In this document: in pieces, positions 11,326 to 23,269 of the stretch
Numbering within the stretch: the stretch's first letter is position 1
How the letters are laid out: each line of letters starts with the position of its first letter
Assembly (NCBI RefSeq): GCF_018294505.1
Contig: NC_057809.1
Span: 131,910,979-131,974,978 of the forward strand
Length of the DNA: 64,000 bases
Source: Triticum aestivum
Taxonomy: Eukaryota > Streptophyta > Magnoliopsida > Poales > Poaceae
Direction: 5' to 3'
The notes under the pieces: generated by a model
Database searches by the model: none
The model's input: the letters and a program-made list of their open reading frames with translations, nothing else
Told to the model about the DNA's origin: nothing
Made by a program: the position numbers and the translations under genes

Positions 11326-14300
11326 ATGCCGCCCAAAACAATCACGACCTGCAATTGGGTTCCCTCCATAGTCACTGAGGACACTTTGAAGGATTTCGTC
11401 ACCGTTGGATATTTGCCAGATAAGAGTGTGATGCATTACCGTGTTCCTGACCTGGGCGAAGAGAATCCTCGGCCTAAGGACGGTGAAGTTATCGTATTTA
11501 CTAATCATATGAACCAGGGTTTCTCGCCACCCGACTCTAAATTCTTCAGAGATATCCTACACTTCTTCAAACTCCATCTGCAAGATATTGGACCCAATTC
11601 CATATCAAACATCTGTAACTTCCAAGTCTTTTGTGAGGTATACCTTCAAGAAGAGCCTAGTGTTGAGCTTTTCAGAGAGTATTTCTACTTGAACCGGCAG
11701 AACGAGTTCACAAATGGGCCCAACTTGGAACTTGGCAGGATTTCAATTCAACGCAGACGAGATGCCATCTTTCCTCAAGTAGCTCTGCCAAGCCATCCTA
11801 AAGACTGGAACCAAACAAGGTTCTACTACAAAGATATCTCTCCATCTGATGAGAATCCGTTGCCGGGTTATCAGCCTGAGCGCCTCGATTCAAAGTATCA
11901 ACTCCCTGATAAACTTATTGCCGCCGAATGCAAGAAACTTGTCCCTACAATCAGAAAAGTTCAAGCCTTGTTGGGAAACGGGTTAACTGGAGTTGACTTA
12001 ATCCGCTGCTGGGTCGCATGGCAGATCATCCCCTTAAGTCGTCGATCCAGCTTGATGTGTAACTATACCGGAGGAACAGATGATCCTCTACACCATATCT
12101 CTCTACGACTGACTGAAGAGTCTATATTTGAGATAGCGACCACACTTGTAAATAGTAAATGTGAAGACTATAGCAAAGTGGGCTTGAATCCTTTCTGCAA
12201 GATTAACCCAGCACCAGAGGTAAATTTTTTGATTTCTTTCTCCTTCAACACTTAAACATTGCATGACCTCCAATATGTTATCCTTCCATAGGCTAAATCT
12301 GACTTTTGGAAAGCCAAATATGACCATGAGGCTTCTAAAAAGGCTAAGGCTGCTGCGAGAGCCGCCAAAAAGACCAGCAGGCGGTCTAGAAAGAAGCCAA
12401 GCGCCTCTGAGTTGCTAAAGCTAGATGATGCCTCTGAGTCAGAGGAGTTGCTAAAGTTGGATGATGCCTCTGAGTCGGAGGTAGCCCTTGATTCTCTTGG
12501 CTTGTTTTTTAACAACCTTATTGACACTGACTATTGCCAGGATGACACGAGGGCAAGCCATGTTGTCGAAGAAGAGGTAACTATTATTTCCTCCGACTCA
12601 GAACCTTTACCAAGGCAAAAACTTCGACGGGTAACTCGGAAAGTAAGGTTTTCACACCCCTTGGCTTATTTACATCCTCATTTTCTTTTGAAACGACAGC
12701 AACATGAGAGCCGCCGCCAGACCTGGACCGGTGGAGACGAAGAATTAACCTCCGGTTTACCAAACACCCCTCGGAAATGCCAAAATGAGGTTCTTTTAAC
12801 CTTAACTCTTGTATTTACCAATGAGTTGCTTTCATTAATCACTCAATTTTGATTCCATCTTTGTAGGAAATTTCCCGTTCCTCTTTTGGCGACTCATCGC
12901 AGACTCAATTGCCGACTTTCAAGAATGCCCCTGGGTAAAGATAATTATCTCTCTTCTGTTCCTTTATATCTTCATCATTATGCTGACTTGTCAAAATTCC
13001 TTTTAGCGGTCAAGCAAATACCAACAAAAACGCAATGGTGAAGAAGCCGGCTGTGGATCTAAAAGCTGCTGAACCGGATCAGTCCACCCTTGTGCCAGAA
13101 CACCCTGAACGACCAGAAGACCCTGCTCTCAATGTTCAACCGGATTTACCTGAGCCATTTGTTGATGAGACCACTATTGATCCGTCAAGTATTGAACCAT
13201 CAAGCTCAGCTAACCCGCCCGAGACTCATGGTGATGATGTTTTGATCACTGGAACCAGATTCGTTGAACCGAGGAATCCAATTGTACTAGCGAGACATTC
13301 TGCCAAACAAGAAGTCATGGAAAGACAGAAAGTGAGGTTTGATATCTCCCACTATGCTCACCTGAGTATTAGTGAAGTTTTATCTGGCTATGTCAGTCAA
13401 GTGCATTCTGGCCATGACTTGGAGATTGAAATGGTGAAGCAAATGCACTAGGAGTATGAGGTATGTCATCTGACTTATATCTATATCCTGCCAGCCCCCA
13501 AGTCTTCTGATTATGAGAAACTTGAATGATCTGTAGACTTGAAATATGTACAAGCTTCTGTTCTAGACTCCCTCCAAGTCTGGTTTAAAAAACTTTAAAC
13601 CGGATTCTGATGATAGCATAACTTTACATTTGTAATCCCCAAGGGCCGGCTTATTTAGTATGAATGAGCCGGTCCTATTAGTCATTATGTAAAGGACCAA
13701 AACTTAACTGCATATCCCTCATGAGTCGCTGGGACTGTCAATGGCACACCCGGCTGATCTTTAACAAGAAAACAAGCAATATGCATTAGCCCCCAAGTGC
13801 CAAGTGTTATTGCTTGCAAAGCACTGGGGACTTTTTAGAAAGAGCCAATTCCTTTGAAAAATTTCGTTGACAGACATTAGCCCCCAAGTGCCAAGTGTTG
13901 TTGCTTGCAAAGCACTTGGGACTTGTATTTTGTAATCCGCCATGAAACTTAACGAACTTATGTTGTATGCAGGCTACAAACACAGAACTAGAAACTCAAT
14001 TGTCCGAGGCCAAGACTCGGCTGGCGGCTCAAGAGACTGAGACAAAAAAGGCTGAATCAAAATTCCAGTTGAGTGTGTCTGAAGCAGAAAAATTGAAGAC
14101 CAGCTTTACTGCGGAGAAAGAGGCTTGGGCTAATGAGAAGACTACTTTGACGCAGCCTGCTGAGAAAGCCGAGGCAGCTCTGGAAGAGGTTACCGCTGAA
14201 CTCACCGGTTTAAAGAACCGTGTGTCTCAGATGGTTTCTGAAATCTTCGGTAAGTCACCTTGTTATTTACCCAAAGTGAGTATTTGTCATCATAATATAA

Positions 14301-14983
14301 GCCACCACTTAACCAATTTGGTAAACTTTACAGGTCCCAGGAGTAGCAATCTGAGCCAAGATACACTGGTAAAGCTCAAGGCGGTTTACACGCTTGTTGA
14401 GCAATTATACACTAGAGCTCAGCGGACTCTTGCCACTATCTCCCCGGCGAATCAAGGACCAAATATGTTAAGTGATGTCTTGAAGAAGTTGTCCATCTTG
14501 CCCACTAGGTTCCAAGAAATCAAGCGATCTTGTGCTAGAGCCGGAGCTGTGACAGCCTTGAGCCGTGCCAAAGCTTGGGTACCGGAATTAGACCCGGCAG
14601 ACGTAGCCAGTGGGTATCCTAGTCTTAAGAAAGATGGAACCCCTTTTGACCAACAAGACTTTGTTGCCTGTGTCAAGGAGATTCGCCCTCATGCAACAAT
14701 CATTGCCGAAGAGACCAACCTCACCAAGTATCTATCGGGTTATGATGCAGACAATCAGAACATGCCGACCCCTTCATATAAAGTGATGGACTTAATTCCG
14801 CCCATTCGTAAGCACACTTTCGCCCCTGATATTGACCCGTCTGATCTAATTAACGATGAAGCTGAATTCGTCGCCTTGCATGGCTTTGATTGGTCCAAAC
14901 CCAACTTCCAGACAGTGAAGGAGGAAAACGAACCGGCAAGCGATGAAGCACAACCTTCGAGTCATCCAGGCCAAGATTCATGA
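11326..14983 (+). pseudogene. Antisense gene of Tat element D: Transposase_28-type domain plus coiled coil, one stop
   Basis: Coding exons by eye: 11326-12219, 12292-12642, 12700-12789, 12867-12934, 13007-13460, 13973-14249 and 14334-14983, all with GT/AG borders. They total 2784 bases, exactly 928 codons, in one frame with a single internal stop (13449-13451) before the TGA at 14981. Exon 1 encodes MPPKTITTCNW onward, a plant-specific domain I recognise as the putative gypsy-type transposon family (PF04195-like). Exon 2 has a basic KKAKAAARAAKKTSRRSRKK stretch and a repeated LLKLDDASESE unit; the next-to-last exon is a coiled coil (TELETQLSEAKTRL...); the last is a conserved C-terminal domain. 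It runs opposite to gag-pol and has its own TATA box and leader intron. Its role is unknown. Such antisense ORFs are described in the Tat lineage. Confidence 0.82.
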
Positions 14984-16241
14984 ACCGGGGCCGGTTTATC
15001 ATCTGCTGATTGCGAGACTTTAAAAACAATTGTCCTTGTGTGCACCAAGCACCTTGTAATAGGCTGGATTTAAACACTTATGCTGCTATGCCATCGTGCA
15101 TATTATGCTGTTTATGATACTTATTTATTCGCTATGAAAAGATATGCCATATATGCTTGATGATATTATCAATTTTGAATCTGTTCCTGCATATAACAGA
15201 TGAAAAGTGTCCTGGCGGTTTACCGCTGGACGGGTTATAAGGCCCCAATATGAACTTATCATGATTTATAACCAAGATTGGACTAAATAATAATCATATA
15301 TGATTAAAAATATGTCATACCTATGACATCTGATCACACTTGTTGGTTTACCAAGCTAGTACAGTAAGGGCGATAACCCAACACTTTGGACACTGGTAAT
15401 TATCAGAGATTTCTGGCTTATGAACAAAGCCGGACCGGGTATTATCTGTATTTCATACTGGCGACTTATAGTCGAAACCAGGACGGGTCAATAAACACCG
15501 CATATTATCTCATACTAGCAACTTATAGTCAAACCAGGTCGGGTCAATAAACTCCGGATGAATTATAATCATAAAACTTTATAAACTTTACCAAATAAAA
15601 CTCAAAAGAAAGAATCTGCTAAAAACAAACGAGAAGCGAGGCTTTTCATGGGCTGACAGGCCCAAAACGAGGCTTTTCATCGGCTGCCAGGCCACTGAGT
15701 TGAACCGTTTTACAAACCTTATAAGATGGACCTCACATTAACCAATCGTCGTTTTAACTTTGACAAGTTCAGGGTCTGCATAAGATTGACTTGTCAAACA
15801 TTCGGCGGGTCTTTCCAGGATTACCTGGGTGGAGTGACTTACTTAAAAAGGCAGGATAACCCAGGTTTTTAGGTGAAAACACCTGGCTTTTATAGCCTAT
15901 CACAAGGTTATAGACTCTTTGTTCTTTAGAACAAAAGATCCCCCAAGCAATATTCTGAGCTGTGCTCAAGGGGTACCTATGTTTGAGTTGTGCTTTTGCA
16001 ACAGACTCGCTTTGGTCCCTTTAACCTGGGTAGCAAGCCCCCAAGTTTTTTATGTGGCTTATAAGCCGATCAAAGGGTAATCATAACTTTGCTGTATAAA
16101 GCAGAAGCCCCCATGTGACCAAAAAATCATTATTTAAAGAGAAACAATGACAAAGGCCCTGCTTTAACAGGGATGCCGGCTTTATTATATTGATCATAAT
16201 ATATACATTGTCAAAGTATGTACATTGGAAGAGCCAGTGGC
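14984..16241. other. Spacer between antisense gene and integrase of element D
   Basis: AT-rich sequence between the two convergent coding units. It contains two near-copies of an ACTTATAGTCGAAACCAGG-like segment (about 15460-15550) and two near-copies of GAGGCTTTTCAT with CAGGCC (about 15635-15695). It probably holds the 3' UTR of the antisense transcript and the 3' UTR of pol. I see no open frame of note. Confidence 0.5.
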
Positions 16242-17311
16242 TTAAGTGTAGTAAGGCCAAAGATGAGCAATATTCCACGGCCGGCGGGTCTCTTCCTCCG
16301 ACGTGCGTGAGTCCTTGTGCTCTCGAACATCGATAAGGTAATATGACCCGTTGTTCAGATTCTTGCTGACCACAAAGGGTCCTTCCCAAGGTGGGGATAA
16401 CTTGTGCATATCAGTCTGATCCTGGATAAGCCGGAGCACCAGATCGCCTTCTTGGAAAGTTCTGGTTTTAACCCGGCGGTTGTGGTAACAGCGCAAATAT
16501 TGCTGGTAAATCTCTAAACGAGCCGTCGCGATGTTACGCTCTTCATCCAATAGGTCAAGTGCTTCCTGACGTGCCTTTTCATTGTCAGCTTCAACATAAG
16601 CCGCCACACCAGGTGAGTCATGACGGATGTCACTAGGGAGAACCGCCTCTGCTCCGTAAACCATGAAAAAGGCGTGTATCCCGTAGATCTGTTAGGGGTG
16701 GAATTGATGCTCCATAACACGGAAGTTAACTCCTCCACCCAACAACCCGGCATTCTCTGCAGGGGAACCATAAGTCAGGGTTTGATGCCTTTCAAGATCT
16801 CTTGATTGGCTCTCTCCGCTTGACCATTAGATTGAGGGTGAGCCACTAACGACACATCAAGTCGGATGTGCTCTCGTTGACAAAATTCTTCCATAGCACC
16901 TTTAGAGAGATTAGTGCCAATATCTGTTATGATACTATGTGGAAAGCCAAAATGGAAGATCACCTACTTCATGAATTGAACTGTCGTTGCTGCATCACAC
17001 TTACTGACTGGCTCTGCCTCTACCCACTTAATGAACTTATCAATCGCCACCAAAAGGTGGGTCTTCTTATCCTTGGATCTTTTGAAAGGTCCAACCATAT
17101 CAAGCCCCCAAACTGCAAACGGTCAAGTAATTGGAATCATCCTCAATTCTTGAGCCGGCACATGAGCTTGTCGTGACAATTTCTGACATCCATCACAACA
17201 TCTAACCAGGTCCTCCGCATCAGCATGAGCTGTTAGCCAATAAAATCCTTTAGCCACGAGAGATTTTGAACCGACATGATGACCACAGTCTCCTTCATGA
17301 ATCTCACCCAA
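16242..17311 (-). pseudogene. pol: Integrase of element D, frameshifted
   Basis: N-terminal zinc module HEGDCGHHVGSK...CCDGCQ (17311-17190), catalytic core with VWGLDMVGP near 17095, IITDIGTN near 16925, and the Glu of NGQAERAN 35 residues later (DD35E spacing). The C-terminal part (16664-16242) has VYGAEAVLPSDI and WEGPFVVS. All three acids remain, but the core is split between frames and an in-frame stop lies between the first Asp and the MIFHFGFPHS segment. It is the last pol domain and converges with the antisense gene 1.26 kb away. Confidence 0.85.
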
Positions 17312-17353
17312 GATCTCACAGCCCTCCTCTGGAGAAACACAACGTTGAAATGC

Positions 17354-18075
17354 TCATGTGACACTGTGATGATGTAATTCTACATTAACAATTGTCATTG
17401 ACTTAGACCGGCGGGTTATCTGTCTGGCTAAGGTTTCATCCTCAGGTAACTCGCCCCAGGTCATATAAGCCAAATAAGGCATTGTCCAGTCCGAAATTAC
17501 CTGAAGAGCCACCACCAACTGAGCCTCTGGGTCAGGGATAGCCAAATCCTCCTCTGTAGGTAACTTGACCGACGGGTTATGCAAAACATCAAGAAAAACA
17601 TTAGGCGGCACCGGCTTATGTTGAGAACCGAACCGGCTTAAAGCATCCGCTCCACGTGCTCAACTTGATAACCCTTGAAGTGACCAGCAATAACGTCCAC
17701 CTCTCGCCGGTAAGCCGCCATGGGTGGATCCTTAGAATCCCAAGTACCAGAGACCTGCTGAGCCACCAAATCTAAGTCGCCGAAGCACCTAACCCGGCTC
17801 AAATTCATCTCCTTAGCCATCCGAAGATCGTGGAGCAAGGCCTCATACTTAGCTGCATTGTTAGTGCAAGGAAACATTAAACGGAGAACATAACAGAACT
17901 TATCACCTCGAGGGGAAGCAAGCACAACTCCAGCCCTCGAGCCTTCCAACTGTCTGGACCCATCAAAGTGAATAGTCCAATATGTGTTATCTGGCCTTTC
18001 CTCAGGCATCTGCAGCTCTGTCCAATCATTGATGAAATCCACCAGCGCTTGAGACTTGATGGTCGTGTGAGGCAC
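17354..18075 (-). pseudogene. pol: Archaeal-type RNase H and linker of element D
   Basis: From 18075 the frame reads SQALVDFINDWTE, then IHFDGSRQLEGSRAGV (first Asp), the Glu of AKYEALLHDL, and FGDLDLVAQQV where GDSDLV is usual, so three of the expected acids are kept. The C-terminal helix is lost at a frame break around 17638. The stretch 17611-17354 continues with the linker that leads to integrase (PPNVFLDVLHNPS, WTMPYLAYMTWGELP). The position after a degenerate connection domain gives the two-RNase-H layout of the Tat lineage. Confidence 0.8.
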
Positions 18076-18264
18076 ATACTTTAATCCGTGAGGTCTAAGC
18101 TCAGTAGCTCACTTAGCAACCTGTCCAGTCACTTCCCTGTTTTGGATGATATCTCCCAAAGGAGCAGAGCTAACTACAGTGATAGGATGACCCAAAAAAT
18201 AGTGTTTAAGCTTCTGGTTGACCAAGAACACCCCATATACAAGCTTCTGCCAGTGCGGATATCT

Positions 18265-19339
18265 CTACTTGGACTCAATAAGCACCTCACTGATGTAATA
18301 AACCGGCCTTTGAACCGGATATTCCTTGCCTGCCTCCTTCCTTTCTACCACAATGGCTACACTGACAGCCCAGTTATTAGCAGCCACATATAACAATAAA
18401 GGCTCCTTATCAACAGGGGCAGCAAGCACGGGCGGCTCAGTCAGCTGTTTCTTTAAGTCCTCAAACGCTTCATTAGCAGCATCACTCCAAACAAAATTAT
18501 CTATCTTTTTCATCATCTGATACAGAGGGATAGATTTCTCTCCCAACCGGCTTAACGCCGCAATAGGGCCCGCCAGACATTGCACATCATTGACACACAC
18601 CGGCTTAGCCAGAGAAGTAATGGCCTTGATTTTCTCCAAATTAGCTTCAATTCCCCTGTTAGACACCAGAAAACCTAAGAGCTTGCCTGCTGGCACACCA
18701 GAAACACACTTGGCCGGGTTAAGCATCATCTTATAAACCCTGAGATTATCAAAGGTTTCCTTCAAATCATCTATCAATGTCTCTTTCTCTTTGGACTTCA
18801 CCACAATATCATCCACATAAGCATGAACATTATGTCCAATTTGATTATGAAGGCAATTTTGCATACATCTCTTATAAGTCGCCTGGGCACTCTTGAGCCC
18901 AAAAGGCATAGACACATAGCAGAAGGCTCCAAAAAGGAGTTATGAAAGTTGTCTTCTCCTGGTCCTTCACTGCCATCTTGATCTGATGATAACCAGAATA
19001 AGCATCCAAAAAACTCAAACACTCACAACCCGACGTAGCATCAATAATCTGATCAATACGCGGGAGAGCAAAAGGATCATCTGGACAAGCCTTGTTCAAA
19101 TCCATGTAGTCCACACACATACGCCAAGTGTCGTTCTTCTTAAGTACCAGCACCGGGCTAGCCAACCACTTAGGATGGAAAACTTCGATGATAAACCCAG
19201 CTGCCAAGAGCCGGGCTACTTCCTCTCCGATGGCCTTCCGTATCACCTTATTAAAATGACGAAGAAACTGTTTGACCGGCTTAAACTTTGGATCAATATT
19301 AAGAGTGTGCTCAATGAGTTCTCTCGGTACACCCAGCAT
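18265..19339 (-). pseudogene. pol: Reverse transcriptase and connection domain of element D, one frameshift
   Basis: Part one (19339-18872) covers GVPRELIEHTLNIDP, LASPVLVLKKND, MCVDYMDLNKACPDDPFALP and the catalytic LSFLDAYSGYHQI. A one-base gain in a run of T (A on the plus strand, near 18932) shifts the frame, and part two (18915-18265) resumes with SMPFGLKSAQATYKR and an intact AYVDDIVVKSK (Asp pair near 18811). Thumb and connection follow (VSNRGIEANLEKIKAI, PVYYISEVL). Apart from the shift this is the least damaged RT in the window. Confidence 0.88.
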
Positions 19340-19402
19340 GTCTGAAGGCTTCCATGCAAAGATGTCCCGGTTCTCACGGATGAACTCGATGAGCGCGTTT
19401 TC

Positions 19403-19984
19403 CTATTTCGGATCCAGATTATCACTGATGCTGAACTTCTTGGATGAGTTGCCAGGAACAAAATCGACCATCTTGCTATCATCTACTGATTTAAACTTTA
19501 AAACTGGATCATGCTCTGTGGTTGGCTTCTTCAAAGATGTCATATCTGTCGGGTCAACATTGCTCTTGTAAAATTTTAACTCCTCAATTGCACAGACCGA
19601 CTCAGCATAAGCCGCATCCCCTTCTTCACATTCCAGAGCTATCTTACGGCTCCCATGCACTGTAATGGTTCCTTTGTGACTCAGCATCTTGAGCTGCAGA
19701 TACACGTAACACGGTCGCGCCATGAACATGGCATAAGCCGGCCGTCCAAACAGAGCATGATATGGGATGTGGATCTTGACTACTTCAAAGGTCAATGTCT
19801 CTGACCTAGAGTCATGATCATCTCCAAAGACAACTTCCAGAGCTATCTTACCAACTGGATATGCCGACTTACCAGGCACCACGCCATGGAAAACAGTGTT
19901 TGACGGCTTAAGATTTTTATCAGTCAACCCCATGCGACGAAAAGTTTCATAATAAAGGATATTGATGTTGCTCCCTCTGTCCAT
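19403..19984 (-). pseudogene. pol: Aspartic protease of element D
   Basis: Opens at the active site MDRGSNINILYYETF (related copies read MDGGSSLN), so the catalytic Asp is present with Arg in the next place. Conserved C-terminal blocks follow: VPGKSAYPVGKIALEVVFG, HIPYHALFGRPAYAMFMA and CYVYLQLKM. A linker then runs to a stop at 19403, just before the RT part starts in another frame. The part before the active site lies in 20015-20215, out of frame. Confidence 0.75.
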
Positions 19985-20248
19985 GAGTACTTTGGTAAAC
20001 TTATACCCTCTGACCTAAGGTGCGACCACCAAAGCCAAATGACCCGGATTATCAACCCGGGGCGGGTGATCTTCCCGGCTCCACACGATGGGCTGCTCAG
20101 ACCATCGCAGAAAATGAGGAACCGTCGGCTCAACAGCATTGACTGACCTCCTATGAAGCTTCTGTTCATGTTTACACAAGCTAGTGGTGAAAACATGAGA
20201 CTGCCCACTATTCAACTGCTTCAGGTTACTCTGATAACCAAACTATTG

Positions 20249-21301
20249 CTACTGTTGACCCTCCTGATTACTCTGCTGGTTGTAACCACCCTGATTGTCG
20301 TGATTACCTTGATTTCCCTGGAATCCAGAGTTAGAACTGCCACCGTCGTAACCCGGACCGTGAAAGCCGGATCCAGAACCATCACCTGGCCCATGACTAT
20401 CCTGAAAAAGATTGGAATTCTTGTACTCTTCCATAATGTGACAATCTTTCCAGAGGTGCACGGATGGTCTTTCCCTCATACCATGTCTTGGGCAAGGCTG
20501 ATTTAACTTCTGTTCAACATTGATACCGGATCCTTCGGCCCATGGGGGCGGTTTACCCTTGCGACGCTGACCATTATTCTGTGCATTGGTGTTAGCCACA
20601 AATTCAAAACTATTATCAGCCTTGCGTTTACCGTTGCCTCCCTGGTTCGCCGAGTTATGCTACTGCCCCTTAGCATTGTTGCTCTTCCTTCCCTTCCTTG
20701 GATTTTCATCATCAGACTCAAGGTCCATGGTACTATCAGAGTCAGCATACTTAACCAGAGCTGCCATGAGCGTCCCCATGTAATTGCAATTATGTTTGAG
20801 CCGCCCTAGCTTCTGCTTTAATGGTGTGAAACGACAATTGTTCTCCAACATCAACACTGCTGAGTCGGCATTGATGCGATCCGATGAGTGCAAGATTGTT
20901 GAGACCCTGCGCACCCAATGGGTTGTTGAGTCACCTTCTTCTAGAACACAGGAGGCCAGATCCACAATTGACATGGGTTGTTTACATGTGTCTTCGAAGT
21001 TCTGGATGAATCGGGCCTTTAACTCGGCCCATGACCCGATGGAATTAGCAGGGAGCCCCTTCAACCAAGTACGGGCCATTCCTTCCAACATCAGGGGGAA
21101 ATATTTAGCACATGCAGCCTCGCTGACATCTAGCAATTCCATAGCCATCTCATAACTTTCAACCCACGCCTCAGGACTTAAATCAGCGGTATAGTTAGGC
21201 ACCTTACGAGGACCTTTGAAATCCTTGGGCAGGCGCTCATTATGCAGATCCGGCACTAAGAATGGCACGCCAAAATTTCTAAAGGTTACACCTGGCTGCA
21301 C
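20249..21301 (-). pseudogene. gag: gag of element D, capsid core and zinc-knuckle part
   Basis: 21301-20660 holds the retrotransposon gag domain: NYTADLSPEAWVESYEMAMEL, ARTWLKGLPANSIGSWAEL and FIQNFEDTC. A frame break follows, and 20599-20249 carries a basic segment, a Cys/His cluster CPRHGMRERPSVHLWKDC that may bind RNA, and a long Gly/Asn/Gln-rich tail that is low-complexity. The gag family and order are clear; the knuckle is not of the classical CCHC spacing. Confidence 0.8.
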
Positions 21302-21343
21302 AGAAGTGGTTGGACGAACCGGAGTGGGTTGATGGGCTGCATA

Positions 21344-22729
21344 CTATGCTGCTAACTCGGCCTCTCGACGGGCTCTTCCTTGATCCACCACATTCTGAGC
21401 ATCAGCACCTCTGCCCACCGAGTTATGTCCGCACGGCGGGTTATGGTTCCGTCCACTGCTTGACACCGCCGGCTCATCAAGATGTCTACTATAACTTCGG
21501 CTCGGGCGAGGGGTGGAGTGAATGCTATCACGACTGTAAGAATAAGCCTGTTGCTGGGTCAGTGCTGTTTGAAGAAGCTCTCTAGCCCTTCGTGTCTCGA
21601 CCGCCGTTGATGACTCACCATCAACCAGAAGAGGCGCTAGTCGTGATGCCGCAGCGATCATGTTATCCAAAGGGTTAGAATAATGACCCGGTAGCGTCGG
21701 CACAAGCTGCGGCGGGTTATTGTTCTGACGAGGCAGGTCCATTGTGCGCGGCTGAACCGGCGTACCTGTCCCAGGTGCTTCGACCCGGTTTTCTACTGCC
21801 GGGTTACTGGTCCTTGCCCCTGGCGTGTTAAAGAGATTCCTTGCCTCATAAACCGAAGGCAGACGAGTCTGATGCCTCCTCCTCATGACTTCATTGGAAG
21901 CGTTCTGATCTAGCATGAGTCAGTAAGATTGTGACTGAATCCGTTGTGCTTGAGCATCCAAAGCGGCCCGCTCCTCGGCCATCCTGGTATTTTCTGCGTT
22001 TAGCCCCTCCTTGGCATGTGCTATCTCATCACGCACTTTTGTGATCATCGCATTATGTTGATCCTGCTCCGTCGGGTTAACCACCGCCGTCAACAGCGAT
22101 GTCAGCTTGTCCAGTAAGTCCGTTACGATCTGAGCCGGCGGGCGCTCAGGGCCTCCTGCCCCAGCAGCCGCTGCTACTGACCCAGAAATCAGTTATGCCG
22201 CCGTTGATGAGTGTTGCATGGGTTGTGTACCAGCCATGAAGATTGCAACCCGGTTCGGCGGCTCACAGGGGTCCAGAATACTGTCGCCATCGGAATAGCC
22301 CCCAAGCCGGCCGTCTGGCAGTTGGTACAATGACTCAGTCTCACCGGTGGATGACTCGCCATCAGAGTGAATGACGGACTCACCACCAGATGCCAACCTG
22401 TCCTTAGATTCCACTCCATGGATAAATCCCACGAAGGCATGTTTCATGGCGGGCCGAACCCGGGCGGGTCTCACACGCTGAGCCGTCTCGATGATGTCGG
22501 TGCAGATGTCCGACTCAGGGCTCGGTTCGCCGATCTTGCCGATGAAGACATGAATTCCGCCGAAGGGGACCCGGTACCCATACTCAATTAAGCCAGCCTT
22601 GGGGCCATAGCCTGCATCGTCGATGTAGAGCTTGTCGCGATGACTCTTGGTCATCCGGCCTACAGCGTATCCCTTGATCCCTTCGAAGTTGCCCTCTAAG
22701 AACTTGAAACCATCGTGCAATAGCCCCAT
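21344..22729 (-). pseudogene. gag: gag of element D, N-terminal and linker parts
   Basis: The first frame starts at an ATG at 22729 that lies inside the primer site, in the context CCACCATGG, and runs 178 codons to a stop at 22193 (GLLHDGFKFLEGNFEGIKGY onward). A second frame, 21916-21344, is rich in Ser, Arg, Gln and Pro and ends at a TAG only 14 codons before the capsid core. Both fit one original gag broken by stops. I chose the 22729 ATG because no other ATG exists between the LTR and this conserved-looking block, and its context is near optimal. I do not recognise a domain in these two parts. Confidence 0.6.
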
Positions 22730-22741
22730 GGTGGGCGCCAA
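22726..22741 (-). other. Primer-binding site of element D, overlapping the gag start
   Basis: Minus strand TTGGCGCCCACCATGG begins one base after the LTR end (CACGACA). TGGCGCC starts are usual for gypsy primer sites. It contains an ATG in a strong initiation context. Confidence 0.7.
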
Positions 22742-22742
22742 C

Positions 22743-23269
22743 TGTCGTGGAATTGTCACGGAAGATGTCCTAGTGTGAGGACTTAGTCGTGGAGGCATCA
22801 TGATGAGGTTAGCTTAAAGGGGTTAATCAGGACAAAGACACGAGGAGTTATACTGGTTTGGCCCCTTACGATGAAGGTAAAAGCCTAGTCCAGTTTGTAG
22901 ATGGTCTTGCTAGGGTTTCGATGAGCAGGGAGTGAATACGCTTGACCCGGCTCTCGATCTGTTGTTTCCTATCCTAAGCCGACGCTAGGTCGTCCCCTTA
23001 TATACATGGGTTGACGCCCTACGGGCTACAGAGTGACAGCCAGCTTATACAACGTATCCGGCTCGGTGACTTTTCTTACATGCCTTACAATACAAGTTTA
23101 CATACATGGTGGTTTATATCCATGGGCCTTAAACTGCCTTCGGGTCTGGGCCCTCTACCAAGCCTATCTATGAACCGCCATATGATCTTGGGCTTCATTG
23201 TGATGAATCGTCATAGGGATGACCCGGCCCCTCCTGGCCGGGTCATACCTAATAGTTATATCCCCAACA
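22743..23269 (-). repeat. 5' LTR of element D (527 bp)
   Basis: Minus strand TGTTGGGGATATAAC at 23269 to CACGACA at 22743, with TG...CA ends and the primer site directly inside. It is the intact partner of 9883-10377. A TATATAAGG box lies near 23003 on the minus strand. By eye the two LTRs differ at roughly one base in fifteen to twenty, which would mean an old insertion; this was not counted exactly. Confidence 0.85.

Larger units (their letters stand above)
9880..23269 (-). mobile_element. Gypsy element D (Tat lineage) with antisense gene, both LTRs present
   Basis: A complete-length element of about 13.4 kb. Minus-strand order from the right: 5' LTR (22743-23269), primer site, gag, protease, RT, connection, archaeal-type RNase H, integrase, then a long 3' region carrying an oppositely oriented multi-exon gene, and the 3' LTR (9883-10377). 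This is the layout known from Tat-lineage elements such as Grande and RIRE2, which carry an antisense ORF between pol and the 3' LTR. It is inserted into LTR C. The 3' LTR lacks its outer 35 bp or so, so no target duplication can be read. gag-pol is decayed but every domain can be traced. Confidence 0.88.
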
